Shown: positions 33,001 through 44,029, numbered from the stretch's first letter. The stretch: DNA of 64,000 nt from Tilletia caries (GCA_032718865.1 JALUTQ010000045.1:1674001-1738000); one strand, 5' to 3'. The notes: generated from the sequence alone by a model not told the origin. Translations and numbers: made by a program.

Positions 33001-33240
33001 ACCCGATTCGATTGACCCACTCGATGGCAAAAACAAAACCAACTGTACAATTCTTCAGTCCAAAACGAAGTCGACAACCACACATCATGAGGCAGCGAAA
33101 GAAGCGGGAGCTTGTAGGTCTGTCAGTAGAAAACAATATCTTCCTTTGGAGTGCTAAGTGTTTATGCATTGGTTGTCCAGTGGGATGGTGTGCCACGTTA
33201 AAATCTTTTGTTTGTTGACCCACTCGATGTCCCCCCCCTG
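30011..33240 (-). mobile_element. pogo-like Tc1/mariner DNA transposon
   Basis: 3230 bases starting cagggggggg acatcgagtgggtca and ending with the mirrored sequence (gacccactcgatgt followed by C8 and tg). It is flanked by a TA duplication at 30009-30010 and 33241-33242. A second catcgagtgggtca lies just inside each end. The transposase gene is on the minus strand (30360-32842) and is broken. The element is inserted in a MITE. Confidence 0.9.
30360..32842 (-). pseudogene. pogo-family DDE transposase (multi-exon, frameshifted)
   Basis: Exons about 32842-32370, 32228-32081, 31932-31685, 31575-31370, 31214-30360. The N-terminus is a psq-type helix-turn-helix (ETRVLAGVALVNNGLSLHEAA), followed by a CENP-B-like part ending RTKGLSRVNANHF. 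The DDE_1 core follows: SNIYSMDETG (first Asp), ADGSTLPP and SGWTN, LLIM-DGHSSHF (second Asp), LPSHSTHG with the third acidic residue in PLDR. It ends with PANVIAGYRATGIWPL and a Lys/Glu coiled coil. Two frame breaks fall in homopolymers: a G7 run at 32503-32509 and a T5 run at 31215-31219. Probably inactive. Confidence 0.85.
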
Positions 33241-33379
33241 TATGAAAAAGTTATCATGACGCAAAGTTTTGCGTCACAGAAGGTCTGCTGTACAGGTCAT
33301 GACGCTACCGTGACAACTTTATCACATGACGCAAAATCAATTAGTAGCGTCACGCGTGACGCTGCAGCTGTACAGGCCC

Positions 33380-33629
33380 TAATCTCTATGACTCTGTCTG
33401 AAGAAGCGAGGTCGGGGACGGACGGGAAGAACGTGGCCGCGATGATGATGAGGTGGGTGAGTTCATCAGAAGCCGGTCTCTCGGCCGAGAAGCACTTCCT
33501 CCAACATCACGTGACGCTTGTGCAAAAGCATGACTCACCACTTTGGCACCCTGCTCCTGCTGGTTGCTGGCATACTCGCATGTACTCGTACACACGTACC
33601 CTCTCCTCGACGTTACAGCGCTGTCGAAG
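33380..33629. other. upstream region of the 33630 gene
   Basis: This is short; the gene start lies about 250 bases from the MITE end, so the MITE/pogo insertion borders the promoter. No other feature is seen. Confidence 0.4.
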
Positions 33630-35511
33630 ATGACAGGGTCGCCAGTTGGAGCCGCATCCTCGTCCAGTGCCGCCGATGCGATGGTCCCGCAACCCCTCGC
33701 CCCGAGCTCAGAGCCGGCGCAGCACAGCACCGACTCCTGGGCGTTCGATGCTGCCTCGGGCGGCGGCGGCAGCAGCAGCAGCAGCGAACAAGATGGCGAC
33801 CCGGGAGCAGCAGCAGCAGCAATACTTACCATCACCGCGCTCAATGCGATGCATGCCGCAGCCGCCGCGGCCGCTGCTGCCGTCGCCGAAGCCGATGGTA
33901 CCGCATCTCCATCACCATCAATCTCAGCTCCACCAGCGACGAGCGCCAGCGAGATAGCAACCTCAGCGCCTGCTTCGAGCGGAGAGGTAGTGAAGGCTGT
34001 CGGCTCCGTAGTCACTCCCGAAGTGCATTCGACAAGCCGCCTCGAACAGGTAGCTATAGCAGCTGCCGCAACCGCCGCCGCCGACGCCGACGCATTCGCC
34101 GCCTTTGCTGTTGAGGACGCCTACCTCAACTTGAACGGAGAATCCACGACCGCAACCGAGCTCGCCCTCGGACCGGCCGCATCGGCTGCCACGCATTATC
34201 AAAGACAGGGCTCCAAGTTACGATCAGCGGCAGGGCGCGCACGGGAGGCGCCCTTTCCACGGTCGCCCATTACGGCCCATGCTAGCGTTGGAGGAACATC
34301 CTCTGCCAATGACGACCCAGAGTCTGCCGAACAACAAAAGGAAGCGCACAGGGAAAACGCGCTTTTAAGCTTACCAGATATTCCATGGTATGCAGCTGCC
34401 GCCGAAGCTCCTCCGCCTCCACCAGCCCCTCTCGCCCTCGCCGGACTGGGCTTGTCTGCAAGCGCCAGATCGTCGTCCGGCCAGCAACCTGTATCTCCCG
34501 GCGGGCATAGATCGTATTCCGCTGCAGATGACCCAGCAGCAGCCAGAGACCCTTCGTCTGCTTCCTTCGGTGTCGAAGCGGGAGACCGGAGCTCCTCTGC
34601 CACGGGCAATTCGCAGGAGTCGGCTTTCTCTACTTCCCATGGTAGTCGCGCCAAGGGCAGCGCTGAAGGCACTCCCGCAAAGAGAAGGAAGACAAATGGA
34701 GGTGCTTCTTGTTCTTCCCGGCGCAAATCAACTGGTACCACAAATAAGGGTAGGAAGTCCAACGGAAGCAAGCGCGGCAGTCAGGCGCAGAACGATGGTC
34801 AGGAGGACGAGGCCACGAAGGAAGACGATTCGGATGCGGACAGCGGGGCCAGTGATGCCGACACCACACCGGTCTATTCAGACTTGGGCGCCAAGATATA
34901 TGCCGACATGCCGGAGGAACAGCGTCAAACCGAACAGAACAGATTACGACAACTTCTGGAGGAGCGCTTACGGGAGGGGAATCAAGGTGTGAGTTTTCTC
35001 ACAGTTTTCATTCTTCCCTTCCTTCTTCCGTGTGCTGAATCAATGTGTGTATGCTCTTCAGTCACGTCACATCCGAGTCACCCGCCAATATTTCCTTTCC
35101 GACCTAACAACAACCCTAATGCTACATCCCGAACCATGCACGTCATGTACCAAGGCGCGTCCCATAGCACCTTCGTTCTCCTCTTCGTCCTCCTTTACCT
35201 CGGCAGATTTATGCTGCATCGTCACCATTGGCCGCGTCAAATGCGCCGCCTGCACCTCCAAAGGCGAGTCATGCAGTCTAGGCTCCATCCGCTCCAGTGC
35301 GAAGCGGAAGAAGGCCGCGGCGGAGGAGAGGAGTGAGCGGAAGAGGCGGAAGGAGGTCAGGGCGAGGTGGATCCAGGTTAGGGACGAACTTGCCAGGGAG
35401 GCTGAGGAGTTGGGGTTGGTTGATGGGTTTGCAAGGACGATTCGGGAGAAGATTAATGAGGCTATGGCTGCGACCTTCGATGGTGCTGGTGCTCGTGCTG
35501 GCAGTATGTAG
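33630..35511 (+). CDS. Ala/Ser-rich protein with Cys-rich C-terminal motif, nuclear-type
   Basis: Exon 33630-34988, intron 34989-35061 (gtgagt..tcag), exon 35062-35511; 602 residues. The ATG at 33630 (cgaagATGA) is preferred to an in-frame ATG at 33543 that adds an unrelated 29 residues. The first 290 residues are Ala/Ser-rich with poly-Ala runs. About 370-420 is basic and contains a probable nuclear localisation signal (TPAKRRKTNG), then an acidic stretch (EDEATKEDDSDADSG). The C-terminus has CTSCTKA, a CC pair, and KCAACTSKGESC, a possible small zinc-binding module, then a basic helix (SSAKRKKAAAEERSERKRRK). No family recognised; a chromatin or transcription role is only an inference. Confidence 0.7.
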
Positions 35512-35726
35512 TGCTGGCGGCAAGGCACGGCATGCGTCGTGACAGTCAACCGAGTGATCGTGATCCAGCGACCGACACTCAGCAGCGACGTTCGGCATCG
35601 TTCACCCTTGACCCGCCAACCTCCCTCCGCATTTCTCTGGATCGGTAGCAAACGTACGTTTCGCAGCAATATCTCTCTATTTAGGACTTCGTTTCTGTAC
35701 TTGTACCAGAATCATTTCGAATCAAG
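35512..35726. other. 3' flank of the 33630 gene
   Basis: No feature is seen up to the target duplication aatcaag (35720-35726) of the next element. Confidence 0.4.
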
Positions 35727-37361
35727 CTCAGTGAAAATTTAAATGGATCCCCTGTGTATCAAACCTGTTTTTGTGTATCCGCTGTGTATTTTCTATGGAT
35801 CAGTCGCCGATCTGCACGCATCACGAGTGCACGACACGCGTGACATGCATGCGTGCGTGACATGACATTCGGCATGAATGAATGTCATGAATGACATGAA
35901 CCCGTGCTTCGACTCGGCTGTCGTGCAGTCGTGACAGCGTGACATGCATTACTCTCTGCTGGCCGCTGGCCTCTGGGTGAGAGATGAGGAATGCGTGCCC
36001 CGTTTGACTTACGGCTACCACACTCGCTTCCCACCATCTCATTCCCTCTCTTGCCTCTGGCTCGGAGATGAGAAATGCATACTCCGCTTGACTTACGGCT
36101 AACGCGCTCGCTTACCATCGTCTCATTCCCTCTCAGAAAGGGTGACATGCCAAGTGTGGCCGGGGCGTTGGTGTCGCCGCATTCTCATCTTCCCAAGGGC
36201 CTCGAAAATTTTTCTTCTCTTCCTGCTTCTTCTCTCTCCCTGCTCTTCCTTCTCCTCTCCCACCACCATCTCTTCTCCCCCTACCAGCATCGCCACACCA
36301 TCACCACCACCACTTTCACTTCACCAGTCCACATCACATCAAGACCATCAACCGCTTCAGGTGAGTTCCGCCCCCTTCCCCCTCTGCCGCCCACCTCCGT
36401 CTCCTTCTCCTTCTCTGTCTCTGCCAGGCTGCCTCTGTCTCAGCTTTTGCCCCTGAGCTCGCGTGTAGGTCTACGTCCTCACCTCGGCGCGCGCTCTCTT
36501 TCTTCCCTCTGTCTCTCTCTCTGCAGACCCTTCTCTTTCTCTCTCTTTCCCTCTTTCTTTGCGGACCTCTCCCTTTCTCTCTTCCCCCCTTTCCCTCAGT
36601 AACGGCGATATCAGGACCAGTCAGGCGGTAAGTTTGTCATTGTCTCCTCCCGGCTCCCCCACGTTCGTCCCATCTACCGGTGCGACTGTGCGAGCTGACC
36701 CGCTTCTGCTGTTGTCGTTCCTCTGTTTCCCAGTTCTCCTCCACCAGCTCCGGCCATCCCTCGCCTTGCAGCGGCCTCGTCTTCTCTCCGCCAGGTCATC
36801 AATCTTCTACCCGTCAGTACCGCATCCCTCCCCGGCAGCTGCCGCTGCCCCTTTTGCTCCGTGCTGACTCCCTTCCTTCCCTCCTCCGATGCACCGCAGT
36901 ACATCGTCCCTACCCTCTTCACCTCCGCAGTCCCACCAAGCGCCGCTGTTTGCCTCTGTGCTTTCCATTCGACGAAATGCACTTATTGATTCCTGCCCTG
37001 CTATGCCTGTCTGATTTTTGTGTTCATGAACTACAAATGACACACGCACGATACACGGCACATACACAGATGTGTATGGTCCGTGTGTCTCGAGCGCACA
37101 ATCACAGCGTCACGACGCACGCGCGTGTACGTCCCGTGGATTTTGGCACACGGCCGTGTACTGCCTGTGTATCGACGATCCACGACCGTGTAATATATAT
37201 GTATGAAGATCCACAGGCGTGTAACACATACACACACGATACACACATGGCACACAAAGCTGTGGATCCTCCGTGGTTGAAACCTGATTTTTGTGTCCAA
37301 TGTGTATCGTGCGTGTGTCAAGAAAAGGATACACGGGGGATCCATATTAATTTTTACTGAT
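35727..37361. mobile_element. 1.6 kb non-autonomous TIR element
   Basis: The ends are inverted: left ctcagtgaaaatttaaatgg then atccccygtgtatc; the right complement reads atcagtaaaaattaatatgg then the same atccccygtgtatc. A 7-base direct repeat aatcaag flanks it (35720-35726, 37362-37368). Inside are dense gtgtat/atacac words near both ends, two 84-base tandem units (35970-36053 and 36054-36137), and a pyrimidine-rich core with splice-like sites. No transposase was found. Confidence 0.75.
35970..36137. repeat. 84-base tandem repeat, two copies
   Basis: Both copies start cctctgg, share gagatgagraatgc, ttgacttacggcta, and end catctcattccctctc or a close variant. They lie inside the TIR element. 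Confidence 0.7.
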
Positions 37362-37659
37362 AATCAAGTCACTTACCGTTGCACAGGCGACCGAAGTCGG
37401 CCATGTGGGCTGGAATGGGTTACAACGCCCCATCATAGATGTGTATGCAACGTATTCTCGTCTCAGTCTGAACGATTCGCGCAACGCGTTGCGTCATCCA
37501 GCCATAGTCAACATCACAAGAACTCGGGCTTAGCATTCTGGTGAAGGTGGGTGCTCGTACTGGAACACCAGTAATCATTGAACGGACAGCGTGAAGAAGT
37601 TGAAAAGGAGGCGATAATACCGTGGTGGGTGATGGAAGATGACCCGGAGGGAGACGCGC

Positions 37660-38261
37660 TCAGTTGGAAACGAACTTCCAGGTGATGCTGTCGTCGATGC
37701 GGCCCTTGTCAGTGTCGCCGCCGAGAGCTTTGAAGGCAGCCTTGGTGAGGTACAAGTCGTCGCAGCTGAAGGAGCCAACTCCGCACACATCGACGACCTT
37801 GGCCACCACGGTGTTGCCTCCGTGCGAAAGCTGCACACTGTCTCCACAGTGATTGCGGTTGCCCTGTTGAGAATGGAAGTAAAAATTTGACCAGAGCAGT
37901 ATCAGGATCAAGTGCATGGGAAGGCGGGGAGAACGATCCTGATGGTAGCACTCACCGAGTTGACGAATCCGGGACTGACACAGACTCCGTAGTCGCTGTC
38001 GCCGTGATAGAAGCCGCAAGCTCCGGTGCCCTCGCCAGTGTATTTGACTACCCAGACCATTGAGATTGTGTATCAGTATTGATTGATCATTGGAGGTTGC
38101 TAGCTTCCTTGTCAAGGATGCTCACCTGGCTGCGAAGTGTGACGTGCGCGCGGGTCGACTGCGCCATTGGCACGGTCACAGGCTGGGAAGGATGTGTCGC
38201 GAGCGTAGGTGGCCGTCGCGGCGAGGACCAGGAGCATGGAAGCGAGGGTAGTGAGCTGCAT
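37660..38261 (-). CDS. small secreted double-psi beta-barrel (RlpA/barwin-like) protein
   Basis: Exons 38261-38126, 38047-37956, 37863-37660; 143 residues, phases consistent. A signal peptide (MQLTTLASMLLVLAATATYA) is followed by a barrel domain: TGEGTGACGFYHGDSDYGVCV, then NRNHCGDSV, the core VVAKVVDVCGVGSFSCDDLYL with the DxC pattern, and the closing GRIDDSITWKFV. This is the fold of expansin, cerato-platanin-like and barwin proteins, usually cell-wall or carbohydrate-facing. A TATA box on the minus strand lies at 38375-38383. A longer relative is at 60596. Confidence 0.88.
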
Positions 38262-39073
38262 CTTCGTGAAGGTGTCAGAGAGGGAGGTGAAAGAGGCTTA
38301 AAGGGAAGTATGAAGTGAATGGAATAGGAGAGGTAGTGGGAGGTAGAAGAGGTCAGCTTGTCCCGACCAGCCCCATTTATATATCCCACTGGTCTAGAGA
38401 GTGGCGGGCTGTGATCCACGGGCCACGATGTGTTCGTAAGGGACAGAGGACGAATGAGGTTGCTGCGTAAGGCGTAAAGAAGAAAGAAGAAATCTCCCCG
38501 AGATGGAGTGAATGCTGTGAACGGCGAACGCCAGCGAGCAACGGCCAGCGAGTCCGCTGCTGAGCTCTTCGGAGACCCGGGGTCAGGAACATCGAACAAT
38601 GACTCCATTGATAAGAGCGGGAGAAGATGGGCGTAAAGGTGCTCGGCCGCTCGCAATGCGCTGTTCTGTTCCTGCGATGGACTGACGAAAGACGTTGCTG
38701 TAACGACACCAGCAGCTTGGCGGAAGCCAAAAGCCGAACATTGCTCACCGTGTACATATGAGAGGGCGCCTTTTGCCAAGGGGCGATAAGACGAGACTCG
38801 ACAAACATTTGAAGGCTGGGTCTGGACCATATCGACTGCGGGAGACGGAAAAACGTTGGCGCGAACGTAAGATGTAACGTTCAAGGCGAGTTGTCAACTT
38901 ATGGAGAATGAGTAATGAGGCAGACTGAGAAGATGACCTTCGTGATGAAGCGTTCCCGTCGGCTGTCACCCTGTCGCGCTGCCAACTCTTCAGCTTGCAT
39001 TGTCTATATACTGTACCTGCTTCATGCATGCGGATGTAGCATGTAAGTAGCACCCGCCTGCTGTCCAAAAGTA
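38262..39073. other. upstream region of the 37660 gene
   Basis: This contains the TATA box of the minus-strand gene (attatata-type, 38375-38383). No other gene is seen up to the MITE at 39074. Confidence 0.4.
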
Positions 39074-39815
39074 CAGTAGAGGGTCAGTTGGTGGGGCAGA
39101 ATTCACACCTTTGCACCACCACCACATGAAACGCAATACAACAACACAACTTGGTCAAAAGAGAGAGAATATAGCACACTACTAGCCCTACACACTCCAG
39201 CTTTCTCTTCTGCATTTGGTCCATTCCTGGGGGAGAATGATTAGTTAAGAGTGGGTTACTGAGGATGTACAAAAAAGGCTCCGAGGGGGGTCAGTTGGTG
39301 GGTCAGTAGATTTTCAGAGGAGTTTTACTTTTCAAATAGAAAATGATTTAGGCGGATCAACACCCAGAAATAGCGATCGGGAAAAATTGGCTAAATCAGG
39401 CAACATCGGCCACTTATGCCAAAAGCAAAACCCCACTTCCTAACCCCCCACTTCAACCGACACAGCTCACCAGTGCGCAGCCCAATCCTCCCCAAACCAC
39501 TTAGATCGCCTTTCTCCTGTATTCCCCTACCACTCTCTCTTTTGAATCAACCCTTGTCGATTGAGTCGATTTCGTGCGGCTTGGTGCTGAAGTTCTTGTA
39601 CGTTTTTTTTCTAATGTCTCCGACCCCATCTTCACCCTTTGCAGCACCATGGCTCGCAAGCCTACTTAACTAACTCACCTCAAACTTGGCAGCAGAGGTC
39701 GCTAGGACAGTGGGTTTCTGTAGCATGTTTTTTTTGTGTGTTATGTTTAGTTAATGTTGGGTTATGGTGGGTGACCCACCAACTGACCCCTGACCCACCA
39801 ACTGACCCTCTACTG
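39074..39815. mobile_element. MITE with CAGT ends and TA target sites
   Basis: The left end cagtagagggtcagttggtg is mirrored at the right end (finishing tactg at 39815), with TA directly outside (39072-39073, 39816-39817). Further copies of gtcagttggtgggtca occur at about 39286 and next to the right end. The CAGT start with TA duplication fits the Tc1/mariner-pogo type. It has no transposase. Confidence 0.75.
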
Positions 39816-40148
39816 TACATTGTGGAAGTGCCCCTGAATCGAACGTGCTGGCACTCGAGCTTGGGAACGATTCCGCCGTCCGAGGGTTGCAGGGACCTGA
39901 TCGGCCGCGAAGCTATGTATATGGGAAGGCTTGCCTCACGTTTGGCCACCCACAAGAACCCACTTCTCCCTTCCAACACAACCCCTCCTATTTTCTCCGC
40001 GCAGCTGGACCTGCTCACATTTCCTCCCACATTTACTTCTTTCAACGTCGATCCCTCCTTCCTCATCAGCAGTCGGTTCTGCTTTCGTTGCCAGCACAAC
40101 TGCTCCACCGACCTACCAAGTCCCTTGCTCACCAACTCTCAGTCGACA

Positions 40149-40526
40149 ATGGTCCGAGCGTCCTCGATCGTCTGCGGCACTCTTGCCTGCCTAGCCCTCC
40201 TCGGCCATGGCCATGCGCAGCCAATCATGGTGAGTCCATTCTTGACATGCCACAACCCCTTGTGCTGCCCTCTCACTCTGAACCCCGACTTCCTTCTTGA
40301 TGTCACTCAGGGAACCATGAACGGCCCTCGTTCGACTTTCACCCTTATCACTGCGCCAGATGCGGACAAGACATCATCGAGCCTCAGCGAGAGACAGGAG
40401 CGACTGGAGGCGAGGGCGGACTGGGTCACAGTCGGCAAGCTCGCCGGTATTATAGCCGGCGTAGCCACCGTTGGCACAGGCGTCTACGGCGCATTCAGAT
40501 ATGTCACTGGCGACGACAAAAAATAG
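40149..40526 (+). CDS. small secreted or membrane-anchored protein, 98 residues
   Basis: Exon 40149-40229, intron 40230-40310 (gtgagt..tcag), exon 40311-40526. A signal peptide (MVRASSIVCGTLACLALLGHGHA) leads a short Ser/Thr-rich part, then an Arg/Glu segment (LSERQERLEARADW) and a Gly/Ala/Val helix (VGKLAGIIAGVATVGTGVYG) long enough to cross a membrane, ending RYVTGDDKK. The Arg sites before the helix resemble processing sites. No family recognised. The MITE right end lies 333 bases upstream. Confidence 0.65.
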   Translation: MVRASSIVCGTLACLALLGHGHAQPIMVSPFLTCHNPLCCPLTLNPDFLLDVTQGTMNGPRSTFTLITAPDADKTSSSLSERQERLEARADWVTVGKLAGIIAGVATVGTGVYGAFRYVTGDDKK

Positions 40527-41178
40527 TCGTGACCTCGAGGATGATGGGCACTTTCTCATTGTGCAAAGACGATGTGAGGCGGTACCAATGACATCGATGG
40601 ACGGCAGACGTTTCTGCAGCCCATGAGCTCACCGATGTACACGCTGCTCAGCCGCTCTGCTTCCAGACATCGCATCAATTCAACCGTCTCTCACGGGCTA
40701 TCGTTTGGTGCAAGAGATGTCTGATATATGATTTGCAGCAAGCCTGTTCAACACATGTATTGCTGAGTCGAAAGTGCTGATGTTATCTATCGGATCAAGC
40801 TCGCTGAGGGTATCTATTCACCAGTGCTTGCGTCTCAGGCCAGGAGGCTCGTTTTAGACCGATGGGGCGTCTATTCTACACCTCAGCCTCGAGCCTGCTG
40901 GACAAGATTCAGAAAAATGATGCACATCCTATCTTGCCAGCATCAACACGGCGCTGGATCGCGCTGGCAGAGGTGGAAATGATGACGGAGACAAAGTGCT
41001 AGAGGTGCCTCTACCAGAGGTGAAAAACATGGCGGGATTAAGAGGTATGAGGCTATGAGGAAGAACAATTCAAATCATTGGAAGAAGATGGGGGAGACTA
41101 GAACGGTGTTCCAAATCCCCAGCTACATCTGACACTGTGCAGCCTTAGGTAACGGAATGGGTAGCTGAGCGTCTGCTC
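40527..41178. other. spacer between convergent small genes
   Basis: No gene or repeat recognised. Confidence 0.4.
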
Positions 41179-41777
41179 TCAAAAGAAGCAAGCCAGGCCG
41201 GTATTTTCGTACGGTCCCTTGCGGCATTCGATAGGGTGAGGGGCAAAGATGAACACCCTCCCGTGACCATCTTCGTTCAGTTGGATCTCGGTGTTGGCCC
41301 AGCCTCCCTTACTGATTGATGAATGGAGAAGGAGCCTGTCAATCCCTCCAGGTGAAGTGCAATAGAAAATCGGAAGAGGCCGGAGCGAACTTACGTTGTG
41401 GTGTCGGTCTGAACATCGACACCCTGATTGATGGAGGTGAAGGGATCTTGGAGAGTCAGATTGGAGGTGCTTCGGGACTGCAGCGAAAAATCTCTCACCT
41501 TTGTGTCCACACGGCTGAACGAGTACGCTGTACGATTCGAGCCGGGAACTTGGAGCAGCGCGGCCGATGCGATGCTGTCGTCATTCCAAACCAAGGTCGC
41601 GTTCCCATTGACAGGGCCAAGCTTGTCGACCTGACCGACAATGTCCTCCACGATTATCTTGCTCTTGATGGAGACACGGAAGTGGTGCTGGATGCTGGTT
41701 TGAGACTTGAGGACAGCAGCTGCGGCTGCCAGAGCACCACTGAGGGCGAGAGAAGCAATGAGACGATTGAGCGGCAT
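41179..41777 (-). CDS. small secreted protein, unrecognised, 171 residues
   Basis: Exon 41777-41395, intron 41394-41312 (gtaagt..tcag), exon 41311-41179, phases consistent. A signal peptide (MPLNRLIASLALSGALAAAA) precedes a beta-rich-looking domain with Asn-X-Ser/Thr sites (NATL, NRTAY, NLTL), and the C-terminus contains two Cys (HPIECRKGP and GLACFF). The hydrophobic end is unusual but sits directly on the stop. No family recognised. Confidence 0.7.
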
Positions 41778-42284
41778 GTTGATGTGGTGTCGGCTCGAGG
41801 TCTGTATGTCTGGAGAGCAAAGGCACGGCGAGAATGGGAGAGAAATGTGCGATGAAGGTTATGAAAAGAGGAGAAGGGGAGCTCAGCCAGATCAGACCAC
41901 CTGTTTATGCGCTTCAGGAAGAGTAACAGCCCCCGGAAATCCGAGTGTATGAACTCTGGACATCTGAAAGTCCGGAGCAATGTCGAAGGTCAGTGCGCAC
42001 CTCAATAGGCCCTTAGGTGAATATCGTGTTGCTGTTATAACGGGAATCCGAGGCGAAGTGAGAGACCAGACTGCACTCTGCTCAGCTGTAACACGGCGTG
42101 AGATGAGACCAGAGCGTGCGAGCCGCGCGTTGTGCCTTTGACCCACGGGACGAGCGTGCCGCTTGATGCTGTCAGTGGAGAAAAGTCAGAGAGTGTACAT
42201 TAATACCCGCCAGCATTGATTATTACTACTTGGCCTCGTTCGCTCTGTATCCATTCACATATTCACAGCCCAGAGAGTCCTTCA
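41778..42284. other. upstream region of the 41179 gene
   Basis: No gene recognised. The region ends at the TGA flanking the next MITE. Confidence 0.35.
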
Positions 42285-42287
42285 TGA

Positions 42288-42734
42288 GGCGGTGATCAGT
42301 TGCGGGCGCGCGCTCAAAAAGGGCGCTCAAACACAGAGCGCGAGGCCCCTCGCGCCGCGCTCTGAAAATCTGCTTCTCAGAGCGCGCGCCCACAACTGAA
42401 CAACGCTTGCGCCGGAAAGTGCGCTCTGCTTTCTCCGGCTCGGCCTCTGCTTTCTCATTTTTGTGGTTTGTATTGATTTTTGTGATCAATACAAACGTCA
42501 CGTGATGCTTCTGTAATCGAGCGGGAGCCAGAGCGCGCGCTCGAAGAGGTGGGCCGATCGAAATAGGTCGGCCCAGCGCCGCGCTCAGAACTGAGTGAGG
42601 GCGCTCTGAAATTTTTGGGCCCCCGGCTCTGAAAACGCGGAACTGAACATGCGTGCGCTTTCATGTCGGCCCAAAAAAAAAACAGAGCGCGCGCTCATTT
42701 TTCAAGGTGAGCGCGCTCGCAACTGATCACCGCC
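42288..42734. mobile_element. 447-base MITE with GGCGGTGATCAG ends
   Basis: Left end ggcggtgatcagttgcgggc; the complement of the right end reads ggcggtgatcagttgcgagc. TGA lies directly outside both ends (42285-42287, 42735-42737), a 3-base duplication as in PIF/Harbinger-type elements. The interior is rich in gcgcgctc / gagcgcgc words in both orientations and could fold back strongly. Confidence 0.75.
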
Positions 42735-42737
42735 TGA

Positions 42738-44029
42738 GAGTTAGGCTTGGAGGACTCAGTACTCAGTACTGAGCACTAAGTGCTCGCGTGTCGACATACA
42801 TGATCTGACCCGGAGCGTGACGGAGCGCAACCGTGGACGCGGTTTGCGAAGCGGAGAAACCGCAGGAGAGGTGGATGAGTTCTTTGAAAGCGGAGGGAGC
42901 AAGTCGAACGACGTATGGGTCATGTACATATATACTCGACGCCTGCAAGTCTCATCGGAGAATTTTCTTTCCTCTCCTTTCTCCTTCACCTCCTCTCAAG
43001 ACTCTACGCTCTGCGTCCTGCCTTTTCTGGAGAACCCGAAAATCTCCTGTCACGGAAGCACGAACGATTCGTTCGCCAAACCCAGTCATGCCACGTTGAC
43101 CCATATTGCAGCTCAGTTCAGTCGCTCAGTGTCGCTTCGAGCTCGTCGTTGTCTTGAGCGCTCAGGCAGTTTAACTTATCGGGCAGTCCACCTGAGGTCA
43201 GCACGCTCGAGCGCAAGTTCAGGTGAGCTCACAATATCATAATTTCCGCATTCACTCACTGTATGTGTCGCGTCGGGGTGAATGCAGTGGCTGTCGCTTG
43301 GACTCGGGGCCATGAGAACGTGAGTGTGAGAAATCAAGCTATCCGGCAGCGCATCGTGATATGTATCACACTCAATTCGCAGCCTTTTCCATCGTGGCTG
43401 CATATCATATCATTGATTTCGATCCCACTGCTTCTGTCTTCGTTGCGGTGCACATTTGAGCTTGAAACTAGAGATCAGCATTGATTCGCTCTGAGCCATG
43501 ACCCATCTCATCTCGCCCTGGGAACGTTTCTTTCCGAGTTGAATCATTTATCTGTTGTACTCGTAATACAGCCAGACACTGGGCTCGCCCATCATTCCTT
43601 TTCCAGTGGAACTTTCCCATTGGGTACCAGATGACCGATGACCAGACGTACGTTTGCCTTTTGATCGACGATCCATTCGATTAGCTCTACGTACCGCTGA
43701 CAGCGAGTACTGAGAAAGCTGAATACAGGAATGTCTTAGATTATCTAATGTCCTCGACAGTTGTTTGCTTAGCACTCATCTTCATGATTCTCACAACAGT
43801 CGTAAGGAGAGCATGAGTGCACGATACCAATTTGCGAACACTTGAGTCATACACAGGTTTCTGTACTGTCGAAACACCGATTTGAAGCGGGGAAGAAGAA
43901 CCATGGATCTGGTGCGAGATATCCATTCCGAAGTAGAAAGTACACCTGATGAACATTCTTGAGTGGAGGGAGATCCTACATGAAGTGACGGCACGTAGTC
44001 ACCGCCCTTTGTCGCGATAGCATCAGGCA
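42738..44029. other. spacer without recognised gene
   Basis: Several short open frames exist on both strands, but none has a signal peptide, domain or coherent splice pattern that I can support. Confidence 0.35.

Larger units (their letters stand above)
29805..33379. mobile_element. MITE split by a pogo element
   Basis: The outer inverted ends are agggcctgtacagctgca (29805) and its complement (ending 33379), flanked by TA on both sides (29803-29804, 33380-33381). Without the inserted pogo element (30011-33240) and one TA, the MITE is about 340 bases. Internal words tgacgcaaa and agcgtca recur in both orientations near each end. It has no coding capacity. Confidence 0.75.

Noticed and set aside
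36075..36960. Ser/Pro/Leu-rich open frames in the pyrimidine-rich core of the TIR element
   Set aside because: They are low-complexity translations of a CT tract, present in several frames at once, with no start context or domain.
39639..40526. 295-residue open frame covering the small 40149 gene
   Set aside because: The upstream part begins inside a MITE and has no features; a clean signal peptide starts at 40149 and an intron fits at 40230-40310.
42738..44029. Open frames of 70-140 codons in the spacer
   Set aside because: None has a signal peptide, domain, paralogue or consistent intron structure; they overlap each other on both strands.
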